A DNA stretch of 64,000 nucleotides from NCBI GenBank assembly GCA_951804985.1, contig OX638132.1:24342617-24406616 (forward strand), given 5' to 3'. This DNA is from Dryomyza anilis. Its lineage: Eukaryota; Arthropoda; Insecta; Diptera; Dryomyzidae. Below the pieces are notes generated by a model, which saw only the letters and a list, made by a program, of their open reading frames with translations, searched no databases and had not been told where the DNA came from. Made by a program: the position numbers and the translations under genes. This document shows, piece after piece, positions 1-10,970 of the stretch (positions are counted from its first letter, which is position 1; every line of letters starts with the position of its first letter).

Positions 1-508
1 CACAACACTAAAAATATTTGTGAACATGCCAGGTATTTCAAGAAAACAATAACGAAACAGTAAACAAAAAAAAAACTGTTCTTAGTCTTATACAAATACT
101 CCTAACCAAATTTCTGAATATGAGTTTTTAACATCTATATAAATATTTATAAGATTTAAAATGAAAAACTTCATGCGTAAATTAATATTAGCTATTGAAT
201 AAAAATACAGAAAATTGTGATAAAACTTTTTAACTTTCAATTAAAAATTGGATAATAATGTATTTTCATTTGACAATAATTAATTATAAAATTTCATATT
301 TCCAATTTTTTGGGTTGAAAGTTGACTATATATTATGGAAGTATTAATTGAAATGTTGAGAGCAATAAGGGTGTCAACTTAAACAGTGAGATTAAATTAC
401 TGTTTCTATATCCTATAAAATATATAAATCAAAAATTTGATCATAAAAGTTATTTTTCTAATAACTCTTGTTCATATTTTATTTTCTTGCATGAAAGATA
501 AGGTAATT
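1..508. other. AT-rich non-coding DNA, nothing recognised
   Basis: There is no credible reading frame, terminal repeat or RNA-like motif here. The stretch is strongly A+T-biased and leads directly into the hexamer satellite. Confidence 0.6.
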
Positions 509-1380
509 AAATGTAAATGTAAATGTAAATGTAAATGTAAATGTAAATGTAAATGTAAATGTAAATGTAAATGTAAATGTAAATGTAAATGTAAATGTAA
601 ATGTAAATGTAAATGTAAATGTAAATGTAAATGTAAATGTAAATGTAAATGTAAATGTAAATGTAAATGTAAATGTAAATGTAAATGTAAATGTAAATGT
701 AAATGTAAATGTAAATGTAAATGTAAATGTAAATGTAAATGTAAATGTAAATGTAAATGTAAATGTAAATGTAAATGTAAATGTAAATGTAAATGTAAAT
801 GTAAATGTAAATGTAAATGTAAATGTAAATGTAAATGTAAATGTAAATGTAAATGTAAATGTAAATGTAAATGTAAATGTAAATGTAAATGTAAATGTAA
901 ATGTAAATGTAAATGTAAATGTAAATGTAAATGTAAATGTAAATGTAAATGTAAATGTAAATGTAAATGTAAATGTAAATGTAAATGTAAATGTAAATGT
1001 AAATGTAAATGTAAATGTAAATGTAAATGTAAATGTAAATGTAAATGTAAATGTAAATGTAAATGTAAATGTAAATGTAAATGTAAATGTAAATGTAAAT
1101 GTAAATGTAAATGTAAATGTAAATGTAAATGTAAATGTAAATGTAAATGTAAATGTAAATGTAAATGTAAATGTAAATGTAAATGTAAATGTAAATGTAA
1201 ATGTAAATGTAAATGTAAATGTAAATGTAAATGTAAATGTAAATGTAAATGTAAATGTAAATGTAAATGTAAATGTAAATGTAAATGTAAATGTAAATGT
1301 AAATGTAAATGTAAATGTAAATGTAAATGTAAATGTAAATGTAAATGTAAATGTAAATGTAAATGTAAATGTAAATGTAA
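509..1380. repeat. Perfect AAATGT hexamer satellite, ~145 copies
   Basis: The unit AAATGT repeats head to tail for about 870 bp without a visible substitution or indel. The only altered unit is at the right edge, where AAATGT becomes AATTGT. Because the unit is six bases and one frame lacks stops, it yields a spurious Lys-Cys polypeptide on + and Leu-His on -, neither of which is a gene. Such purity indicates recent expansion or an assembly-polished array. Confidence 0.98.
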
Positions 1381-1435
1381 TTGTACGAAAAACATTTTTC
1401 TCAGGACGATTTAAACGTACCCAATCAAAAAACGA

Positions 1436-2056
1436 GTTGGGAAAGTAAGTTCGGTCACATGGGGCGGATTTTTATAGTCGGTCGGGCCCGACTATGGAAT
1501 ACCCTACACCTTTGGTGGGGATATTAACCCTCAGAATATTATTCATATATCAGAAATTTACGTCTTATATCCCCATAATTTAAAAAATTTATATAAAGTA
1601 TAAAAAACTAAAAAAAAAAAATTGAAAAATATAATTGGGCGGACCACGCCTATATTTAAAATTTTGAAAGGCTAATATTTCATACATTTGATTTTAATAA
1701 TTTACGGATCAATTTTCCACTATGAAAACCCGGGAAATAATGAAAAAAAAGTGGGCGGATCACGTCCATTTTTGGATCACATATTTTTAGGTGAATTATA
1801 ACAATACGTTTTAAATTTTATAACTATACCTTGAATACTTTTCGAGTTATTAGTTCCTAAAGAGTTATATAAAAGTGACTTGTGTGGGAGGTGGGCGTGT
1901 CCGTTGACCGATTTGGCTCATTTTCAAACTCAGTTCCTACTTTTGGCTAAAATATATTGATTAATTTCATCGCATTCTGATCAGTATTTCTCAAGTTATT
2001 CTGTATTCGGACAGCAAGACAGCAAGACAGCAAGACAGCAAGACAGCAAGACAGCA

Positions 2057-2116
<60 letters not shown>

Positions 2117-2254
2117 GGACATGGCTAAACGGACTCAGGTAGTGATGCTGATCAAGAATATATATACTTTTCCATACCGGAAACGCCTCCTAAGGAGCGT
2201 TACAATATATGCACAAAGATAATATACCCTGTACCTCATAGGTGTAGGGTATAA
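1436..2254 (+). mobile_element. mini-me-like element, copy 1
   Basis: It begins GTTGGG like the copies at 37208 and 43588, has a short hairpin (ATAGTCGG...CCGACTAT), an inner ATACCCTACAC, an RGAC microsatellite, the core ending GATGCTGATCAAGAATATAT, and ends GTGTAGGGTATA, the inverse of the inner 5' motif. This architecture (GTCY-type microsatellite, conserved core, TA-rich tract) matches the dipteran mini-me ('microsatellite-initiating') elements. No protein is encoded. This copy is more diverged from copies 37208 and 43588 than those are from each other. Confidence 0.75.
2009..2120. repeat. Compound microsatellite (AGACAGCA)n then (GACA)n
   Basis: About five units of an octamer AGACAGCA pass into roughly fifteen GACA/GACG units just upstream of the mini-me core. 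The other mini-me copies carry only the GACA/GACG part, so the octamer is private to this copy. Confidence 0.9.
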
Positions 2255-4279
2255 AAATAAAATAGTCAAAACTTAATATTTTTCTTTTATATTCTTTAGA
2301 ACTTAGTAGCACTTTGTGTACATCACTCATAATAACGTAAAATGCCACGATTGAAAGTCAAATGGGTATTCTCTAAATGCATTTTTAGTTTTTTTTTTTG
2401 TCCCTTCTATGAAATCATTAAGCTCGCTTAAAAAAAATTGTCATGACGTCTAATGAATCTCTTGTGGGCTTGAGTTACTGCCAAATGTTGAAACCAGTGT
2501 ACATCCTGTCTGTGTGGTTCGCTGGGGCTCCAATCTATAAGTTATGAAATTCTGTTTTTGTATGCATATTAAAAAATACCATTTCTTTATAATAAAGGTA
2601 TTTATTATAGTCCAAAAGTTCGAACAAAAATGGTTATTCCATGATCAGAGACTTTTTGATAATACGAAAATAGACTTATATATATTTCTTTTAAAAAATA
2701 TATATGATTTGGCGGCAACATTAATAATTGTCTAATTGATTTCGGATTGAATGCAGAAATATTCTGGAAATTTTCAAATTTAGGCTTGAAAAATAATTTT
2801 AAAAGATTTACATTCCAATCCGAAATAAAAACTATGTGAAAAATCCTGAAACAAAAAATTTATTCCCTGGAAATTCATTCACCGTACAATTCTAACTGGA
2901 GACAATTAGTTCCACGGAAAATTCTTCCACTGACAACTATTTTCTGTGCCATTTTTAACAGCGACATTTTCCTCACAAACCATTTTTCCCAAGACAATAT
3001 TTCCCCGGTCAATTCTTTCTCTAACTAATAATATTTGTTCACCGATTCATTTATCTCTAACTAAACTAAATTTGCACTTTTTTTATATACATATTTTTGG
3101 ATTATAATTTTTCATAATTTTGTAAAAAAAAATTTAAAATCAGTTTGACAATTCTAAAAAAAAATGCCCTTATTTTAAATTCAATGCAAACATTTTTCAC
3201 TTCCAAAATTTACCTATTGCCTCAAGTAAAAATTGTCCGGTGAAGAATGGGCTGGGAAAGAAAAATTGTCGTGTGAATGCATTAGGGAAGTCTTGTCTTC
3301 GGAGTTTAATTATCCGTCTGAATGCCGGAATAACACTGTATTGCTAGTGCCGGGATTGAAACCCTTGATTTTAAGTTTTGGAAGTGCATAGATGGCAGCC
3401 ATATACATACTCCTGGAATAGTGTTTTTAGCACTTTGTGCATAATTATAATTAAAAGTCTTTCTTAATCAACACATAGAGTTTAACTGTATTTGACGGTG
3501 TATAGTGGATGAGTGTATGTACCATAAGGTTGCATTAAAATAAGTGTTAACGACCTATAACCTGAATATTCATAATGAAAGCGGAAATACTATGCAAGTT
3601 AATATACACCAAGTGGTTTGTGTTTTTTTTTCTTTTTAGAATAATTATTGTAGCTAAATTATGAAGTATAAATTATTCATATGTTTAAAATTTCAATTAT
3701 ATTTGAAATTTCTTTGACATTGAAGATTATTTAAAAATTGTAAAATTAATAAAATATTTAATGTTCATCGATATAATTTGAAATAGTAAATTTTAGAGTT
3801 AATAACACTACACAACAATCAAATGGCATTATTTTTGTATTATTGTATATGCCCCGTAGATTCCAATAGCTGAATAAAAAAAAATCTTTGAATAGGTTTT
3901 CAAAATATATTGGCCAGAAATTTTTGAACCGAGTTTTCAAAAAGGTGTTCACATATATTTGAAAATAGTTCGCCTTTTAAACAAAAGATTTGATCAATTC
4001 GCCTACATTTTTCCTTTTTGTAGGCCTATTTATATAGCACTCAATTATAATGCTTATAAATATTTTGGTTTAAATCGTTCAAAAGTTACTCATATATTTT
4101 TCTCATTGATAGTTCACTTTCTTCGAAAGAGTGTGGATTAATTTTGGATTATTACAAACTGTGTATCATCTTCCTTACTTGATTTTTTCCAATTTTTTTT
4201 TTAATTAAAAATTAGTTTGAAATAAATACTTTTTCAAACTCTTCTATATTTTGTATATCTACCCACAGTATAGTCTGTA
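2255..4279. other. AT-rich non-coding DNA with decayed ACAATTC-type repeats
   Basis: No gene is supported. From about 2870 to 3060 a degenerate 15-20 bp motif around ACAATTCTTCC / GACAATTTTTTC recurs. The same motif recurs at 4745-4930 and resembles the block next to the minisatellite of the Helitrons (for example 23690-23870). An inverted version (AAATTGTCCGGTGAAGAAT) lies at 3230-3260, so this may be a much-decayed palindromic or Helitron-derived relic. Confidence 0.45.
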
Positions 4280-4375
4280 GCACGTCTGATTAGTGCCTTG
4301 GACTACGAACGAAAGTCGCTGGTGCATTTGACTACGAGCCGTAAGGTCAGCGGTTCGATACCCAGCGACTGCCAA
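4280..4375 (+). repeat. tRNA-derived SINE head or tRNA relic
   Basis: A box-like TAGCACGTCTGATTAGTGCC and B box-like GGTTCGATACC are visible, with an apparent internal duplication of the anticodon-arm region (TTGGACTACGAAC and TTTGACTACGAGCC). The spacing and duplication exclude a normal cloverleaf, so it is a SINE fragment or dead tRNA, not an active tRNA. Confidence 0.5.
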
Positions 4376-5000
4376 CATATTTTTCTTAGAAAACATTTTT
4401 CAATGCGACGCTACTTCCAGGCAGTAAATGGCAAAACTTTTGTTTACGAACATACAACAGTTTTACTAATATCAGATATAGAAAATTCAAAATTCTTACA
4501 TCGAATATAATTTTAAATATTTTTTCGTATTTCCTTGATTCAAATATATTTCGGTTTACTTATTAAAACTCATCGAAGATTTTTATTATGTTGTTGTTTC
4601 GACCATATTTCGGATTAATTATGAAAATTGGATCCCATTTTTATCTCAAATTTAATTTTTAAAGATTTTTCATATTTCGTTGTTTCGAAGATTTTTCGGT
4701 GGTTATATATATAAACAGGGTATATGAAAATGAAGTCGGAAATTGAGCCTCGAAAAATTATTATTTCCCGTACAATTTAAACTATAGTTTATTATATCTC
4801 GAGACAATTTTTTCCCGCACAATTCTTCCACGTAATAATCTTAATTGAGATAATTTTTTCAGGGACAGTTCTTTTCGGAGTTTATGTTTTCCAAAACCAT
4901 TTTCTCGCGAATAATTTTTAAAATTTTGTCGTTATTTCGTAGGGTTTTCGTGTAGTTTCTGTGGCAAAAAAAAACTTGATCACATTATTAACGTATTCTA
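4376..5000. other. AT-rich spacer with decayed ACAATTC repeats
   Basis: 4745-4930 repeats motifs such as CCCGTACAATT, CCCGCACAATTCTTCC and CGAGACAATTTTTTC at irregular spacing. No coding potential was seen. Confidence 0.4.
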
Positions 5001-5339
5001 AAGGGGTTTTCAATAAGAGCGCTACAAAAGTTTTTTTCAAGGGTTTTTCAACAGGGACGCTACAAAAGTAGAGCGACAGGGACAGCAAACGACGCCATAT
5101 TTCTTGCCACTCTTTTGACATTTCTCTTCAGTAAGGTTTGCCATTTCATGATGGAAAAACATACGAGCCAACAACGAGTCGAAATTATTAAAATACTACC
5201 GAAATTCGAATTCGAATATCTTTCCATCATAAAATGGCAAACCTTACTGAAGAGAAATGTCAAAAGAGCGGCAAGAAATATGTCGTCGTTTGCTGTAACT
5301 TTCGCTTTACTTTTGTAGCGTCCCTGTTGAAAAACCCTT
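5001..5339. mobile_element. Tc1/mariner-derived MITE with TA duplication
   Basis: The ends are AAGGGGTTTTCAATAAGAGC and, inverted, AAGGGTTTTTCAACAGGGAC, flanked by TA at 4999-5000 and 5340-5341. Most of the element is two long inverted arms with the terminus partly repeated inside (5040-5070). In the arms a short frame reads MMEKHTSQQRVEIIK, which resembles the N-terminal helix-turn-helix start of IS630/Tc1-mariner transposases, so I infer an internally deleted derivative in which both arms come from the same 5' end. It cannot encode a functional enzyme. Confidence 0.75.
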
Positions 5340-5417
5340 TAATTTACAAAGCTTTACGATATTGAAAGTAGTACTAAATTGATATTCTACGAGTGTTCAA
5401 GCCATTCATATTTATAT

Positions 5418-5743
5418 TAAGCCTATGCGATTAATAGATTAATCAAATTATATGATTAATCAATTTCCTGATTAGATGATTAATTGATTAATCAAGATTT
5501 GTGATTAATCAGAACATTGATTAATAAATTAATCACGATTCTAATTTTGATTAATTTATTAAGCATTTTTGTTAACCAAAATTTCTTATTATTCTACTTT
5601 TGCGTCACGAAATATTTAAAAATGCTGTACTAAATGATGCTTGAACATTTAAAACACTGTTGATTAATCAGGGTTTCTCATTAATCGATTATTCCATTAA
5701 TCAGGATTTTGACTAATCAATATTGATTAATCGCACAGCCCTT
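5418..5743. mobile_element. Palindrome-rich hAT-like MITE built of ATTAATC motifs
   Basis: A 326-bp element starts TAAGCCTATGCGATTAAT and ends ATTAATCGCACAGCCCTT, with a near-perfect 8-bp flank ATTTATAT (5410-5417) / ATTTATAC (5744-5751). The inside is crowded with GATTAATC and its variants on both strands, typical of subterminal transposase-binding repeats. Assignment to hAT rests on the 8-bp flank only. Confidence 0.6.
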
Positions 5744-5751
5744 ATTTATAC

Positions 5752-6339
5752 ACATATCTTCACTTTGTCGGTGCAATATCTGTCGATCGTTTTCATAAAA
5801 CTTTTCATATATTTAATATCGATGCGAGAACTGAAGTCATGACCAAACAAATTCTGCGGTATTTCGCAACATATTCGTGGCGCTATCGAGACAAAATATT
5901 ACTCAAAAGTTTTTTTTTAAATGAAAAAGTCACTCAACGGACAAAATCATCTACATATGCCAGGAAGCATATCAGAATCTGCAATGAAATTCAAGGATAC
6001 CGTCACTGTTTCTATTTATGTGAATGTGTTTGTCCTTAAAGTGTAAATTGCACTGGCACCAAGAGTTGTGAGTGCAAGTTTGTTTCTGCCACTGTGTCGC
6101 ATTGTTGTCGTTTTTATTGTAGACTTCTTTGTTTTCGGTTGCTATGTATTGTTTTATCTTGTTTGCGGAAGAAAGACAAACTTTTAGTTTTGGCAGATAG
6201 CAAAGCAGTGCGATTAGATAAATATCAGTCAGTCTTCTATAAATCAGTGCTTCGGAACAAATGTTGCAGTAGAGATTTAAATAAAAAATTTCATTTGGAG
6301 ATTTAAATAGGAGAATAAAATAAATATATATAAATTTTG
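5752..6339. other. Non-coding spacer, nothing recognised
   Basis: Short frames occur but have no family resemblance or compositional support. Confidence 0.5.
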
Positions 6340-6347
6340 GTTTAAAT

Positions 6348-8601
6348 CAAGAATTAAAACCTAAACGATTAACGGATTCGTTTTCGGTTTCGGGTTTCTT
6401 CCTCGTTTCGGTTTCGGTTACGGTTTTCAGTTTTTATAACGAAACGGTTTTGGTATACCGGTTCCAAGTTACGGTTTCGGTTTTGATTTCGATTTTTGTG
6501 TGAAAGTTTTTTTTTTGTGCATATTGTCTTGAACAATAAAATATATTATACTAATACAAGTATCAAATAAAAAATCACTATAAATCTTCTGATGCGGATG
6601 AGAAAATTTTAAAAACAATTAAAAAAAATTGACTTTATTTTATTTTTTGTTAATATATTTTGTGGGCTCTTTTGGTCTGATAATTTTTTTGGACTAATAA
6701 TTTTTAAAAGATTTTACTCCATTTTTTTCCGACTTTTCGCTGTTTTTTTGTCAGCTTCTTCAGGGATTTTGATTGAATAAGTCTAGTTTTACATTTGTCA
6801 AGTTTTGAATTTTAAATACAAAACATAGTCAAGAATTTGTCAAAAATTAAAATAAGTAAAAATATCACAGCCACATAAAGTTTTTATATTAAAACTCATA
6901 AAAAATATATATATTGTACAGTCACATATGCAAATTTATTACAAAAAAAGCGATATTTTGTTACTACTAGTGATGTTCAAAAATGGAATGGAACAACAAT
7001 GGAAAGCGTGCAAAATATTTATGAACGTGAACATTAATGAAGATGTGTTTTTTATTATTATTATTTATTTTTTTTTTTGTTTTTCAAGGCTAAAGAATAT
7101 AAGCATCTCAAAAATAAGGTCTGTGAAGCAATTTTGAAGCGGTAAATAGCGTCAAAATTGCTTCAAAAGTCGCTTCAAAAAGATAAAATAAACAAAACAA
7201 TGTAATTATTCGCAAGTTCGTACATCGATTCTGCATATGCACTGTGTTATCCACATTATTATTTTAGTTTTACTTTTATACATAGTTTTTTTGTAATTGT
7301 AAAATCATGAAATTTTTCTTTGAGTTCTATGTGCATTATTTCATTTAACTTATAAAACAAAAACAAAAAATTAATATATGATCATTTTCACAGTGTACCT
7401 CATTTAACTGATATTGCTTTTTGTGTTTTTTTTTCACAAATCCGCTGATTCGTTTGAAAGTACAACAACAACAACAATGCGAATAAAGCAGCATCCAAGC
7501 TTTTGATAGAATTTTTGGAGGGAAATTTTTTGTACCACAAAGAAAACTCATTGTTGTTGCTAACTAGATAGCTGTACTAGATACATACATGTTGTGTGGT
7601 GCCATACGACTGTCTGTTATCATGCGTATGTTCGTTGTCATGCGTCTGTCTGTTGTCTTGCATCTGTTTGTTGCCATGCGATGATACAGGATAACAACGA
7701 AGAGTTGTCGTTGCGAAAGTGTGTGTATGTATCGTAATTCGTTATTGTTGTACTCTTTTCTTTCTGTTACTGTTCGATTTGTTGCGTTCGCAAAGATAAA
7801 TGTCACCCTGCAAGATAGTATGTGTGTTCTTTTGACATACGGTACTTATAACGTACGGTTTTTTAATCTCTGAACAAAACAGAAATATGCCTATATGAAA
7901 TATTCCGTATATTATTTAAAAAATAAAAAAATTACCGATAAAAAAATCTATAACAAGCATGGATGCTGTGGTTACATTTTCTTGTTGCTGCACTTTCAAA
8001 GCAGAAGCACAAAATTTACATAATCACTAAAAGCAATAGCAATCAAATTTAGGTACACTGTTAAAATGTTTATATATTAAAAATATCTTAGTCTTAGTTT
8101 ATTTTTTAGTTGTACACAATTTTCCGCTAAATAAGTGATTCGACGGACGACGAAAAGCGCAAGCGTAGTGAAGAAAAAAGAAAACAAATAGCGTTGTCTA
8201 TTTTGTGTTTTTTTTTTTTGTTGAATTCAATTTATCCGGCACACAAATGAATCAAGAATCATAAATTTCAGGCACATTAATGCGATTTTTTTTTAAAAAA
8301 CGACATGTGAGTTATTTTGTAGCCAGAAGTTTCTATTTTTGGAAACCCCCGATTTTATTTGATGACATTTATACATGTCTTGTTCTTTAGAGATTTTCTA
8401 TAATATAAAATAATTGGTTTCTGTCTGTTTTTGTGCTTTTTTTAAAACCGTTTTAAAACCGGTATAAAACCGAAACCGTTTATATCGGTTTTGGATATCG
8501 GTTTATTTTTGATTTTCGAATAATAGTTTCGGTTACGGTTTTGGTTTTCAAAATGAATCGTTTTTAACGGATATCGGTTTCGGTTTCGTTTTCAATCCTT
8601 G
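6348..8601. mobile_element. hAT-like non-autonomous element, 2.25 kb
   Basis: The ends are CAAGAATTAAAACC and (inverted) CAAGGATTGAAAACG, flanked by GTTTAAAT (6340-6347) and GTTTAAAA (8602-8609), a 7/8 matching 8-bp target duplication as in hAT. Both subterminal regions (6360-6500, 8440-8600) are tiled with CGGTTTCGG / CGGTTACGGTTTT motifs in the same sense as read on +. No transposase is discernible inside. The 81-bp element at 19875 shares the ends and the subterminal motif. Confidence 0.7.
7602..7690. repeat. 18-bp minisatellite, ~4.5 diverged units
   Basis: Units resemble CATGCGTCTGTCTGTTGT and lie inside the hAT-like element. The first and last units are the most diverged. Confidence 0.7.
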
Positions 8602-8609
8602 GTTTAAAA

Positions 8610-9246
8610 CTTGGATTTTAAATTCATTAATGAAACTCAAAAATAGCTCAATTAAAAAATAGAAGGAAAATTGACATTTTTTAAGACAATTTCGAATTCA
8701 ATTAAGCATCATATAAAGTTTTTTTTGCTTTTTCATTATATTTTTTTTTGATCGATTTTTTGTGATATCAATTTTCACATTTCATTATTTATTAAATGAA
8801 AAGTATTTAATTCAATTTAAAATAAAAATTATATAATTTCAATAGAAAGTCTACCAACCAAGTGTCTAAAGAATTTAAACTTAATACCCACTTTATTCCC
8901 TTTTCCTTTTTATAAATGTTACTAAAAGGCAGACGTGAAATTTTGCAAGGAAACACAAAAAATATCTCAAAAAAAAAAAAACTCAAAAAATCTAGGAGAC
9001 AGGTCTGTATGTTGGGCTGGTCGTAGGCTGGGTTGCAGCTGTTTTACTTTTTTGTTTTTTCATTGGAGGTTTTTATATTTTAATAGTGGATCTCAAGTAA
9101 TATTTCACTCTTACTTTTCGTAAAACGTCGAAAATAAAAATTTACTAAAGAATTTTATTAAATGCTAATTAGGTTCCAAGTTTACAAAAAAAATTTGAGT
9201 TAAATGCATTGAATTTCTAATTAAAGTATTCATATTGTAAGGACAT
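8610..9246. other. AT-rich spacer, nothing recognised
   Basis: No terminal repeats, RNA motifs or credible frames were seen between the two transposons. Confidence 0.5.
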
Positions 9247-9455
9247 CATATCGTCACTGTCATGCCAAAGGGGCGAATGTGCATTTTTAAAAATGTTGGG
9301 AAATCAAATTTTAAAGTTTGAAGTGCTTTAAAAATTAGAAAAATTTAGTTTTATTTTTTCTATTATTTTGGTTTATTCATGAATTATTATAACGTACATA
9401 AAATATCTTTGGATTTGGACAATTTACTGAATTATAAATACGAATTTTGAGTCCA

Positions 9456-9762
9456 GACCAAAACGCAAATATTTTTGTTTTTTATGCTATAACTTTTTAT
9501 TAGCTCAAAATAAAATAGTGATGTTAAGGAATTAATTGTTTGCTTGTAAAGCACCTATCTATTGGCATCATTATTTAAAAATATTTTGCCAGACATTAAT
9601 TTGCCATTTGTTATTTGAAGGAAATTTTTTTGGCAAATTTAAATAATGATACCAATCAATAGGTGCTTTAAAAACAAACAATTAATTCCTTAACATCACT
9701 ATTTTATTTTGAGCTAATAAAAAGTTATAGCATAAAAAACAAAAATATTTGCGTTTTGGTCA
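9456..9762. repeat. Long hairpin 1 (arms ~130 bp)
   Basis: The left arm starts GACCAAAACGCAAATATTTT and the right arm ends with its reverse complement at 9762. Arms are near-identical for about 130 bp around a ~45-bp loop. The distal part, containing AAAGCACCTATC and CATCATTATTTAAAAATATT, is shared with hairpin 2. A further partial copy of the arm occupies 9766-9826. Confidence 0.85.
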
Positions 9763-9847
9763 GGACAATTAATTATTCCTTTAAACTACTATTTTATCTT
9801 GCACGAATAAAAAGTAATTGCAAAAAAACGATGAAATTGAAAAAAAT

Positions 9848-10141
9848 GAAAATCTTGTCATGCCAAAAGGGCGAATCTTTCCTTTTTCGCCATAACTATT
9901 TATTGGTACGAGATAAAATAGTAGTGTGTAGGCATTTATTGTTTGTTTTAAAAGCACCTATCGAACTTCATCATTATTTAAAAATATTTTGCCAAACATT
10001 TTTTCCTGCAAATAACAAATAGCAAATTAATGTTTGACAAAATATTTTTAATTAATGATGCAGATCGATAGGTGCTTTAAAAACAAACAATAAATGCCTA
10101 CAAAAAGGAAAGATTCGCCCTTTTGGCATGACAAGATTTTC
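9848..10141. repeat. Long hairpin 2 with GCCAAAAGGGCGAAT ends
   Basis: The arms begin GAAAATCTTGTCATGCCAAA and are inverted at 10141. The right arm lacks about 45 bp present in the left arm (9888-9930). The ends resemble the outer element's terminus (ATGCCAAAGGGGCGAAT), so the small hairpin and its host belong to the same or a related family, one inserted in or rearranged within the other. Confidence 0.8.
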
Positions 10142-10229
10142 AATTTTTCAAATTCGCCCTTTTGGTTTTGACTTTTGTGGCTAGATATATCCAACAAAAC
10201 GACACGTGATTTTAGCACAATATACTTGA

Positions 10230-10352
10230 GGAAATAAACTGTAGGTCCCACCACTTTGAGTACAAATATAACACGCACAGCTCAAAATGGTGAGAGAGCT
10301 CGGCCGAAGTTCTATACAGGACTGTAGCGCCAAACTATTATTATTATTATTA
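10230..10352 (+). mobile_element. SINE fragment (3' part)
   Basis: It matches the 3' half of the SINEs at 20394 and 32551: AATAAACTGTAGGTCCCACC, then GACTGTAGCGCCAAACTATT and an (ATT)n tail. The tRNA head is missing. Confidence 0.8.
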
Positions 10353-10440
10353 TTTGAGGAAAAACTACATTCGAAAATGTAAAAAAACGCAAATGTCAAA
10401 AATTGCACATTCGCCCCTTTGGCATGATAGTGACGATATG

Positions 10441-10837
10441 TTAATGCAGGAAAAGTTTAGATTTTTTTCTTAAAACGTGATACAAACGTAGGTTAGACCA
10501 CCAATTTGCCAAAAAAAGCCTGACTTTTTTGTGAGCTGAAAAAAATGTATGTTATTGAACTCGCGATTCTGGACAACGTTTATTGTACGATTTTGCTCAA
10601 AGGTGTTACTTACTTTAACCAGATCAAAAATACCTCCTTGTTTCCTTATGGAACCACTGGGAATTCGGACTTCAAAATTGAAAAAGTGCATTTTGTACTT
10701 AAGAAAAATCGTGGAAAATTTAAAAAAAGTTTAAAAGTATGAATTTTTGTGGTTTGTTTTGATGAAGCAGTTCTTTTTTATGGATTCACTCCGGCCATTG
10801 TTGATGTAATATTCACACCAATTTCCAAGCACTTATT
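10441..10837. other. Non-coding DNA with half of an inverted pair
   Basis: A block near 10646 (GGAACCACTGGGAATTCGGA) is imperfectly inverted at 11060-11100 on the other side of the small MITE, suggesting an older palindromic element split by it. Short overlapping frames at 10545-10742 have no recognisable product. Confidence 0.4.
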
Positions 10838-10970
10838 AGCTGTGTTTTTTTCATAATTTAAATTTGAGCCGGAACAAATTTTATACGCAAAACAAAAACA
10901 ATTTGAGATAGATAAATCTATCTAATTCAAATTCAAATCAAATTTAAATTATGAAAAAAAAAACATAGCT
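10838..10970. mobile_element. Short MITE, 133 bp
   Basis: The ends are AGCTGTGTTTTTTTCATAAT and the inverse of ATTATGAAAAAAAAAACATA-GCT, with about 30 bp of imperfect terminal inversion running into TTTAAATTTGA. The superfamily is unknown. Confidence 0.6.

Larger units (their letters stand above)
9247..10440. mobile_element. Inverted-repeat element with nested hairpins
   Basis: The outer ends are CATATCGTCACTGTCATGCC and the inverse of ...GGCATGATAGTGACGATATG. The inverted match runs about 40 bp through GCCAAAGGGGCGAATGTGCA. Inside are two further long inverted repeats (9456-9762 and 9848-10141) and a SINE fragment. No target duplication or protein is evident, so the superfamily is open. Confidence 0.75.

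Noticed and set aside
437..1414. 325-codon frame of alternating Lys-Cys (and Leu-His on the other strand)
   Set aside because: It is wholly the hexamer satellite read in the stop-free frame; both strands are open for the same reason.
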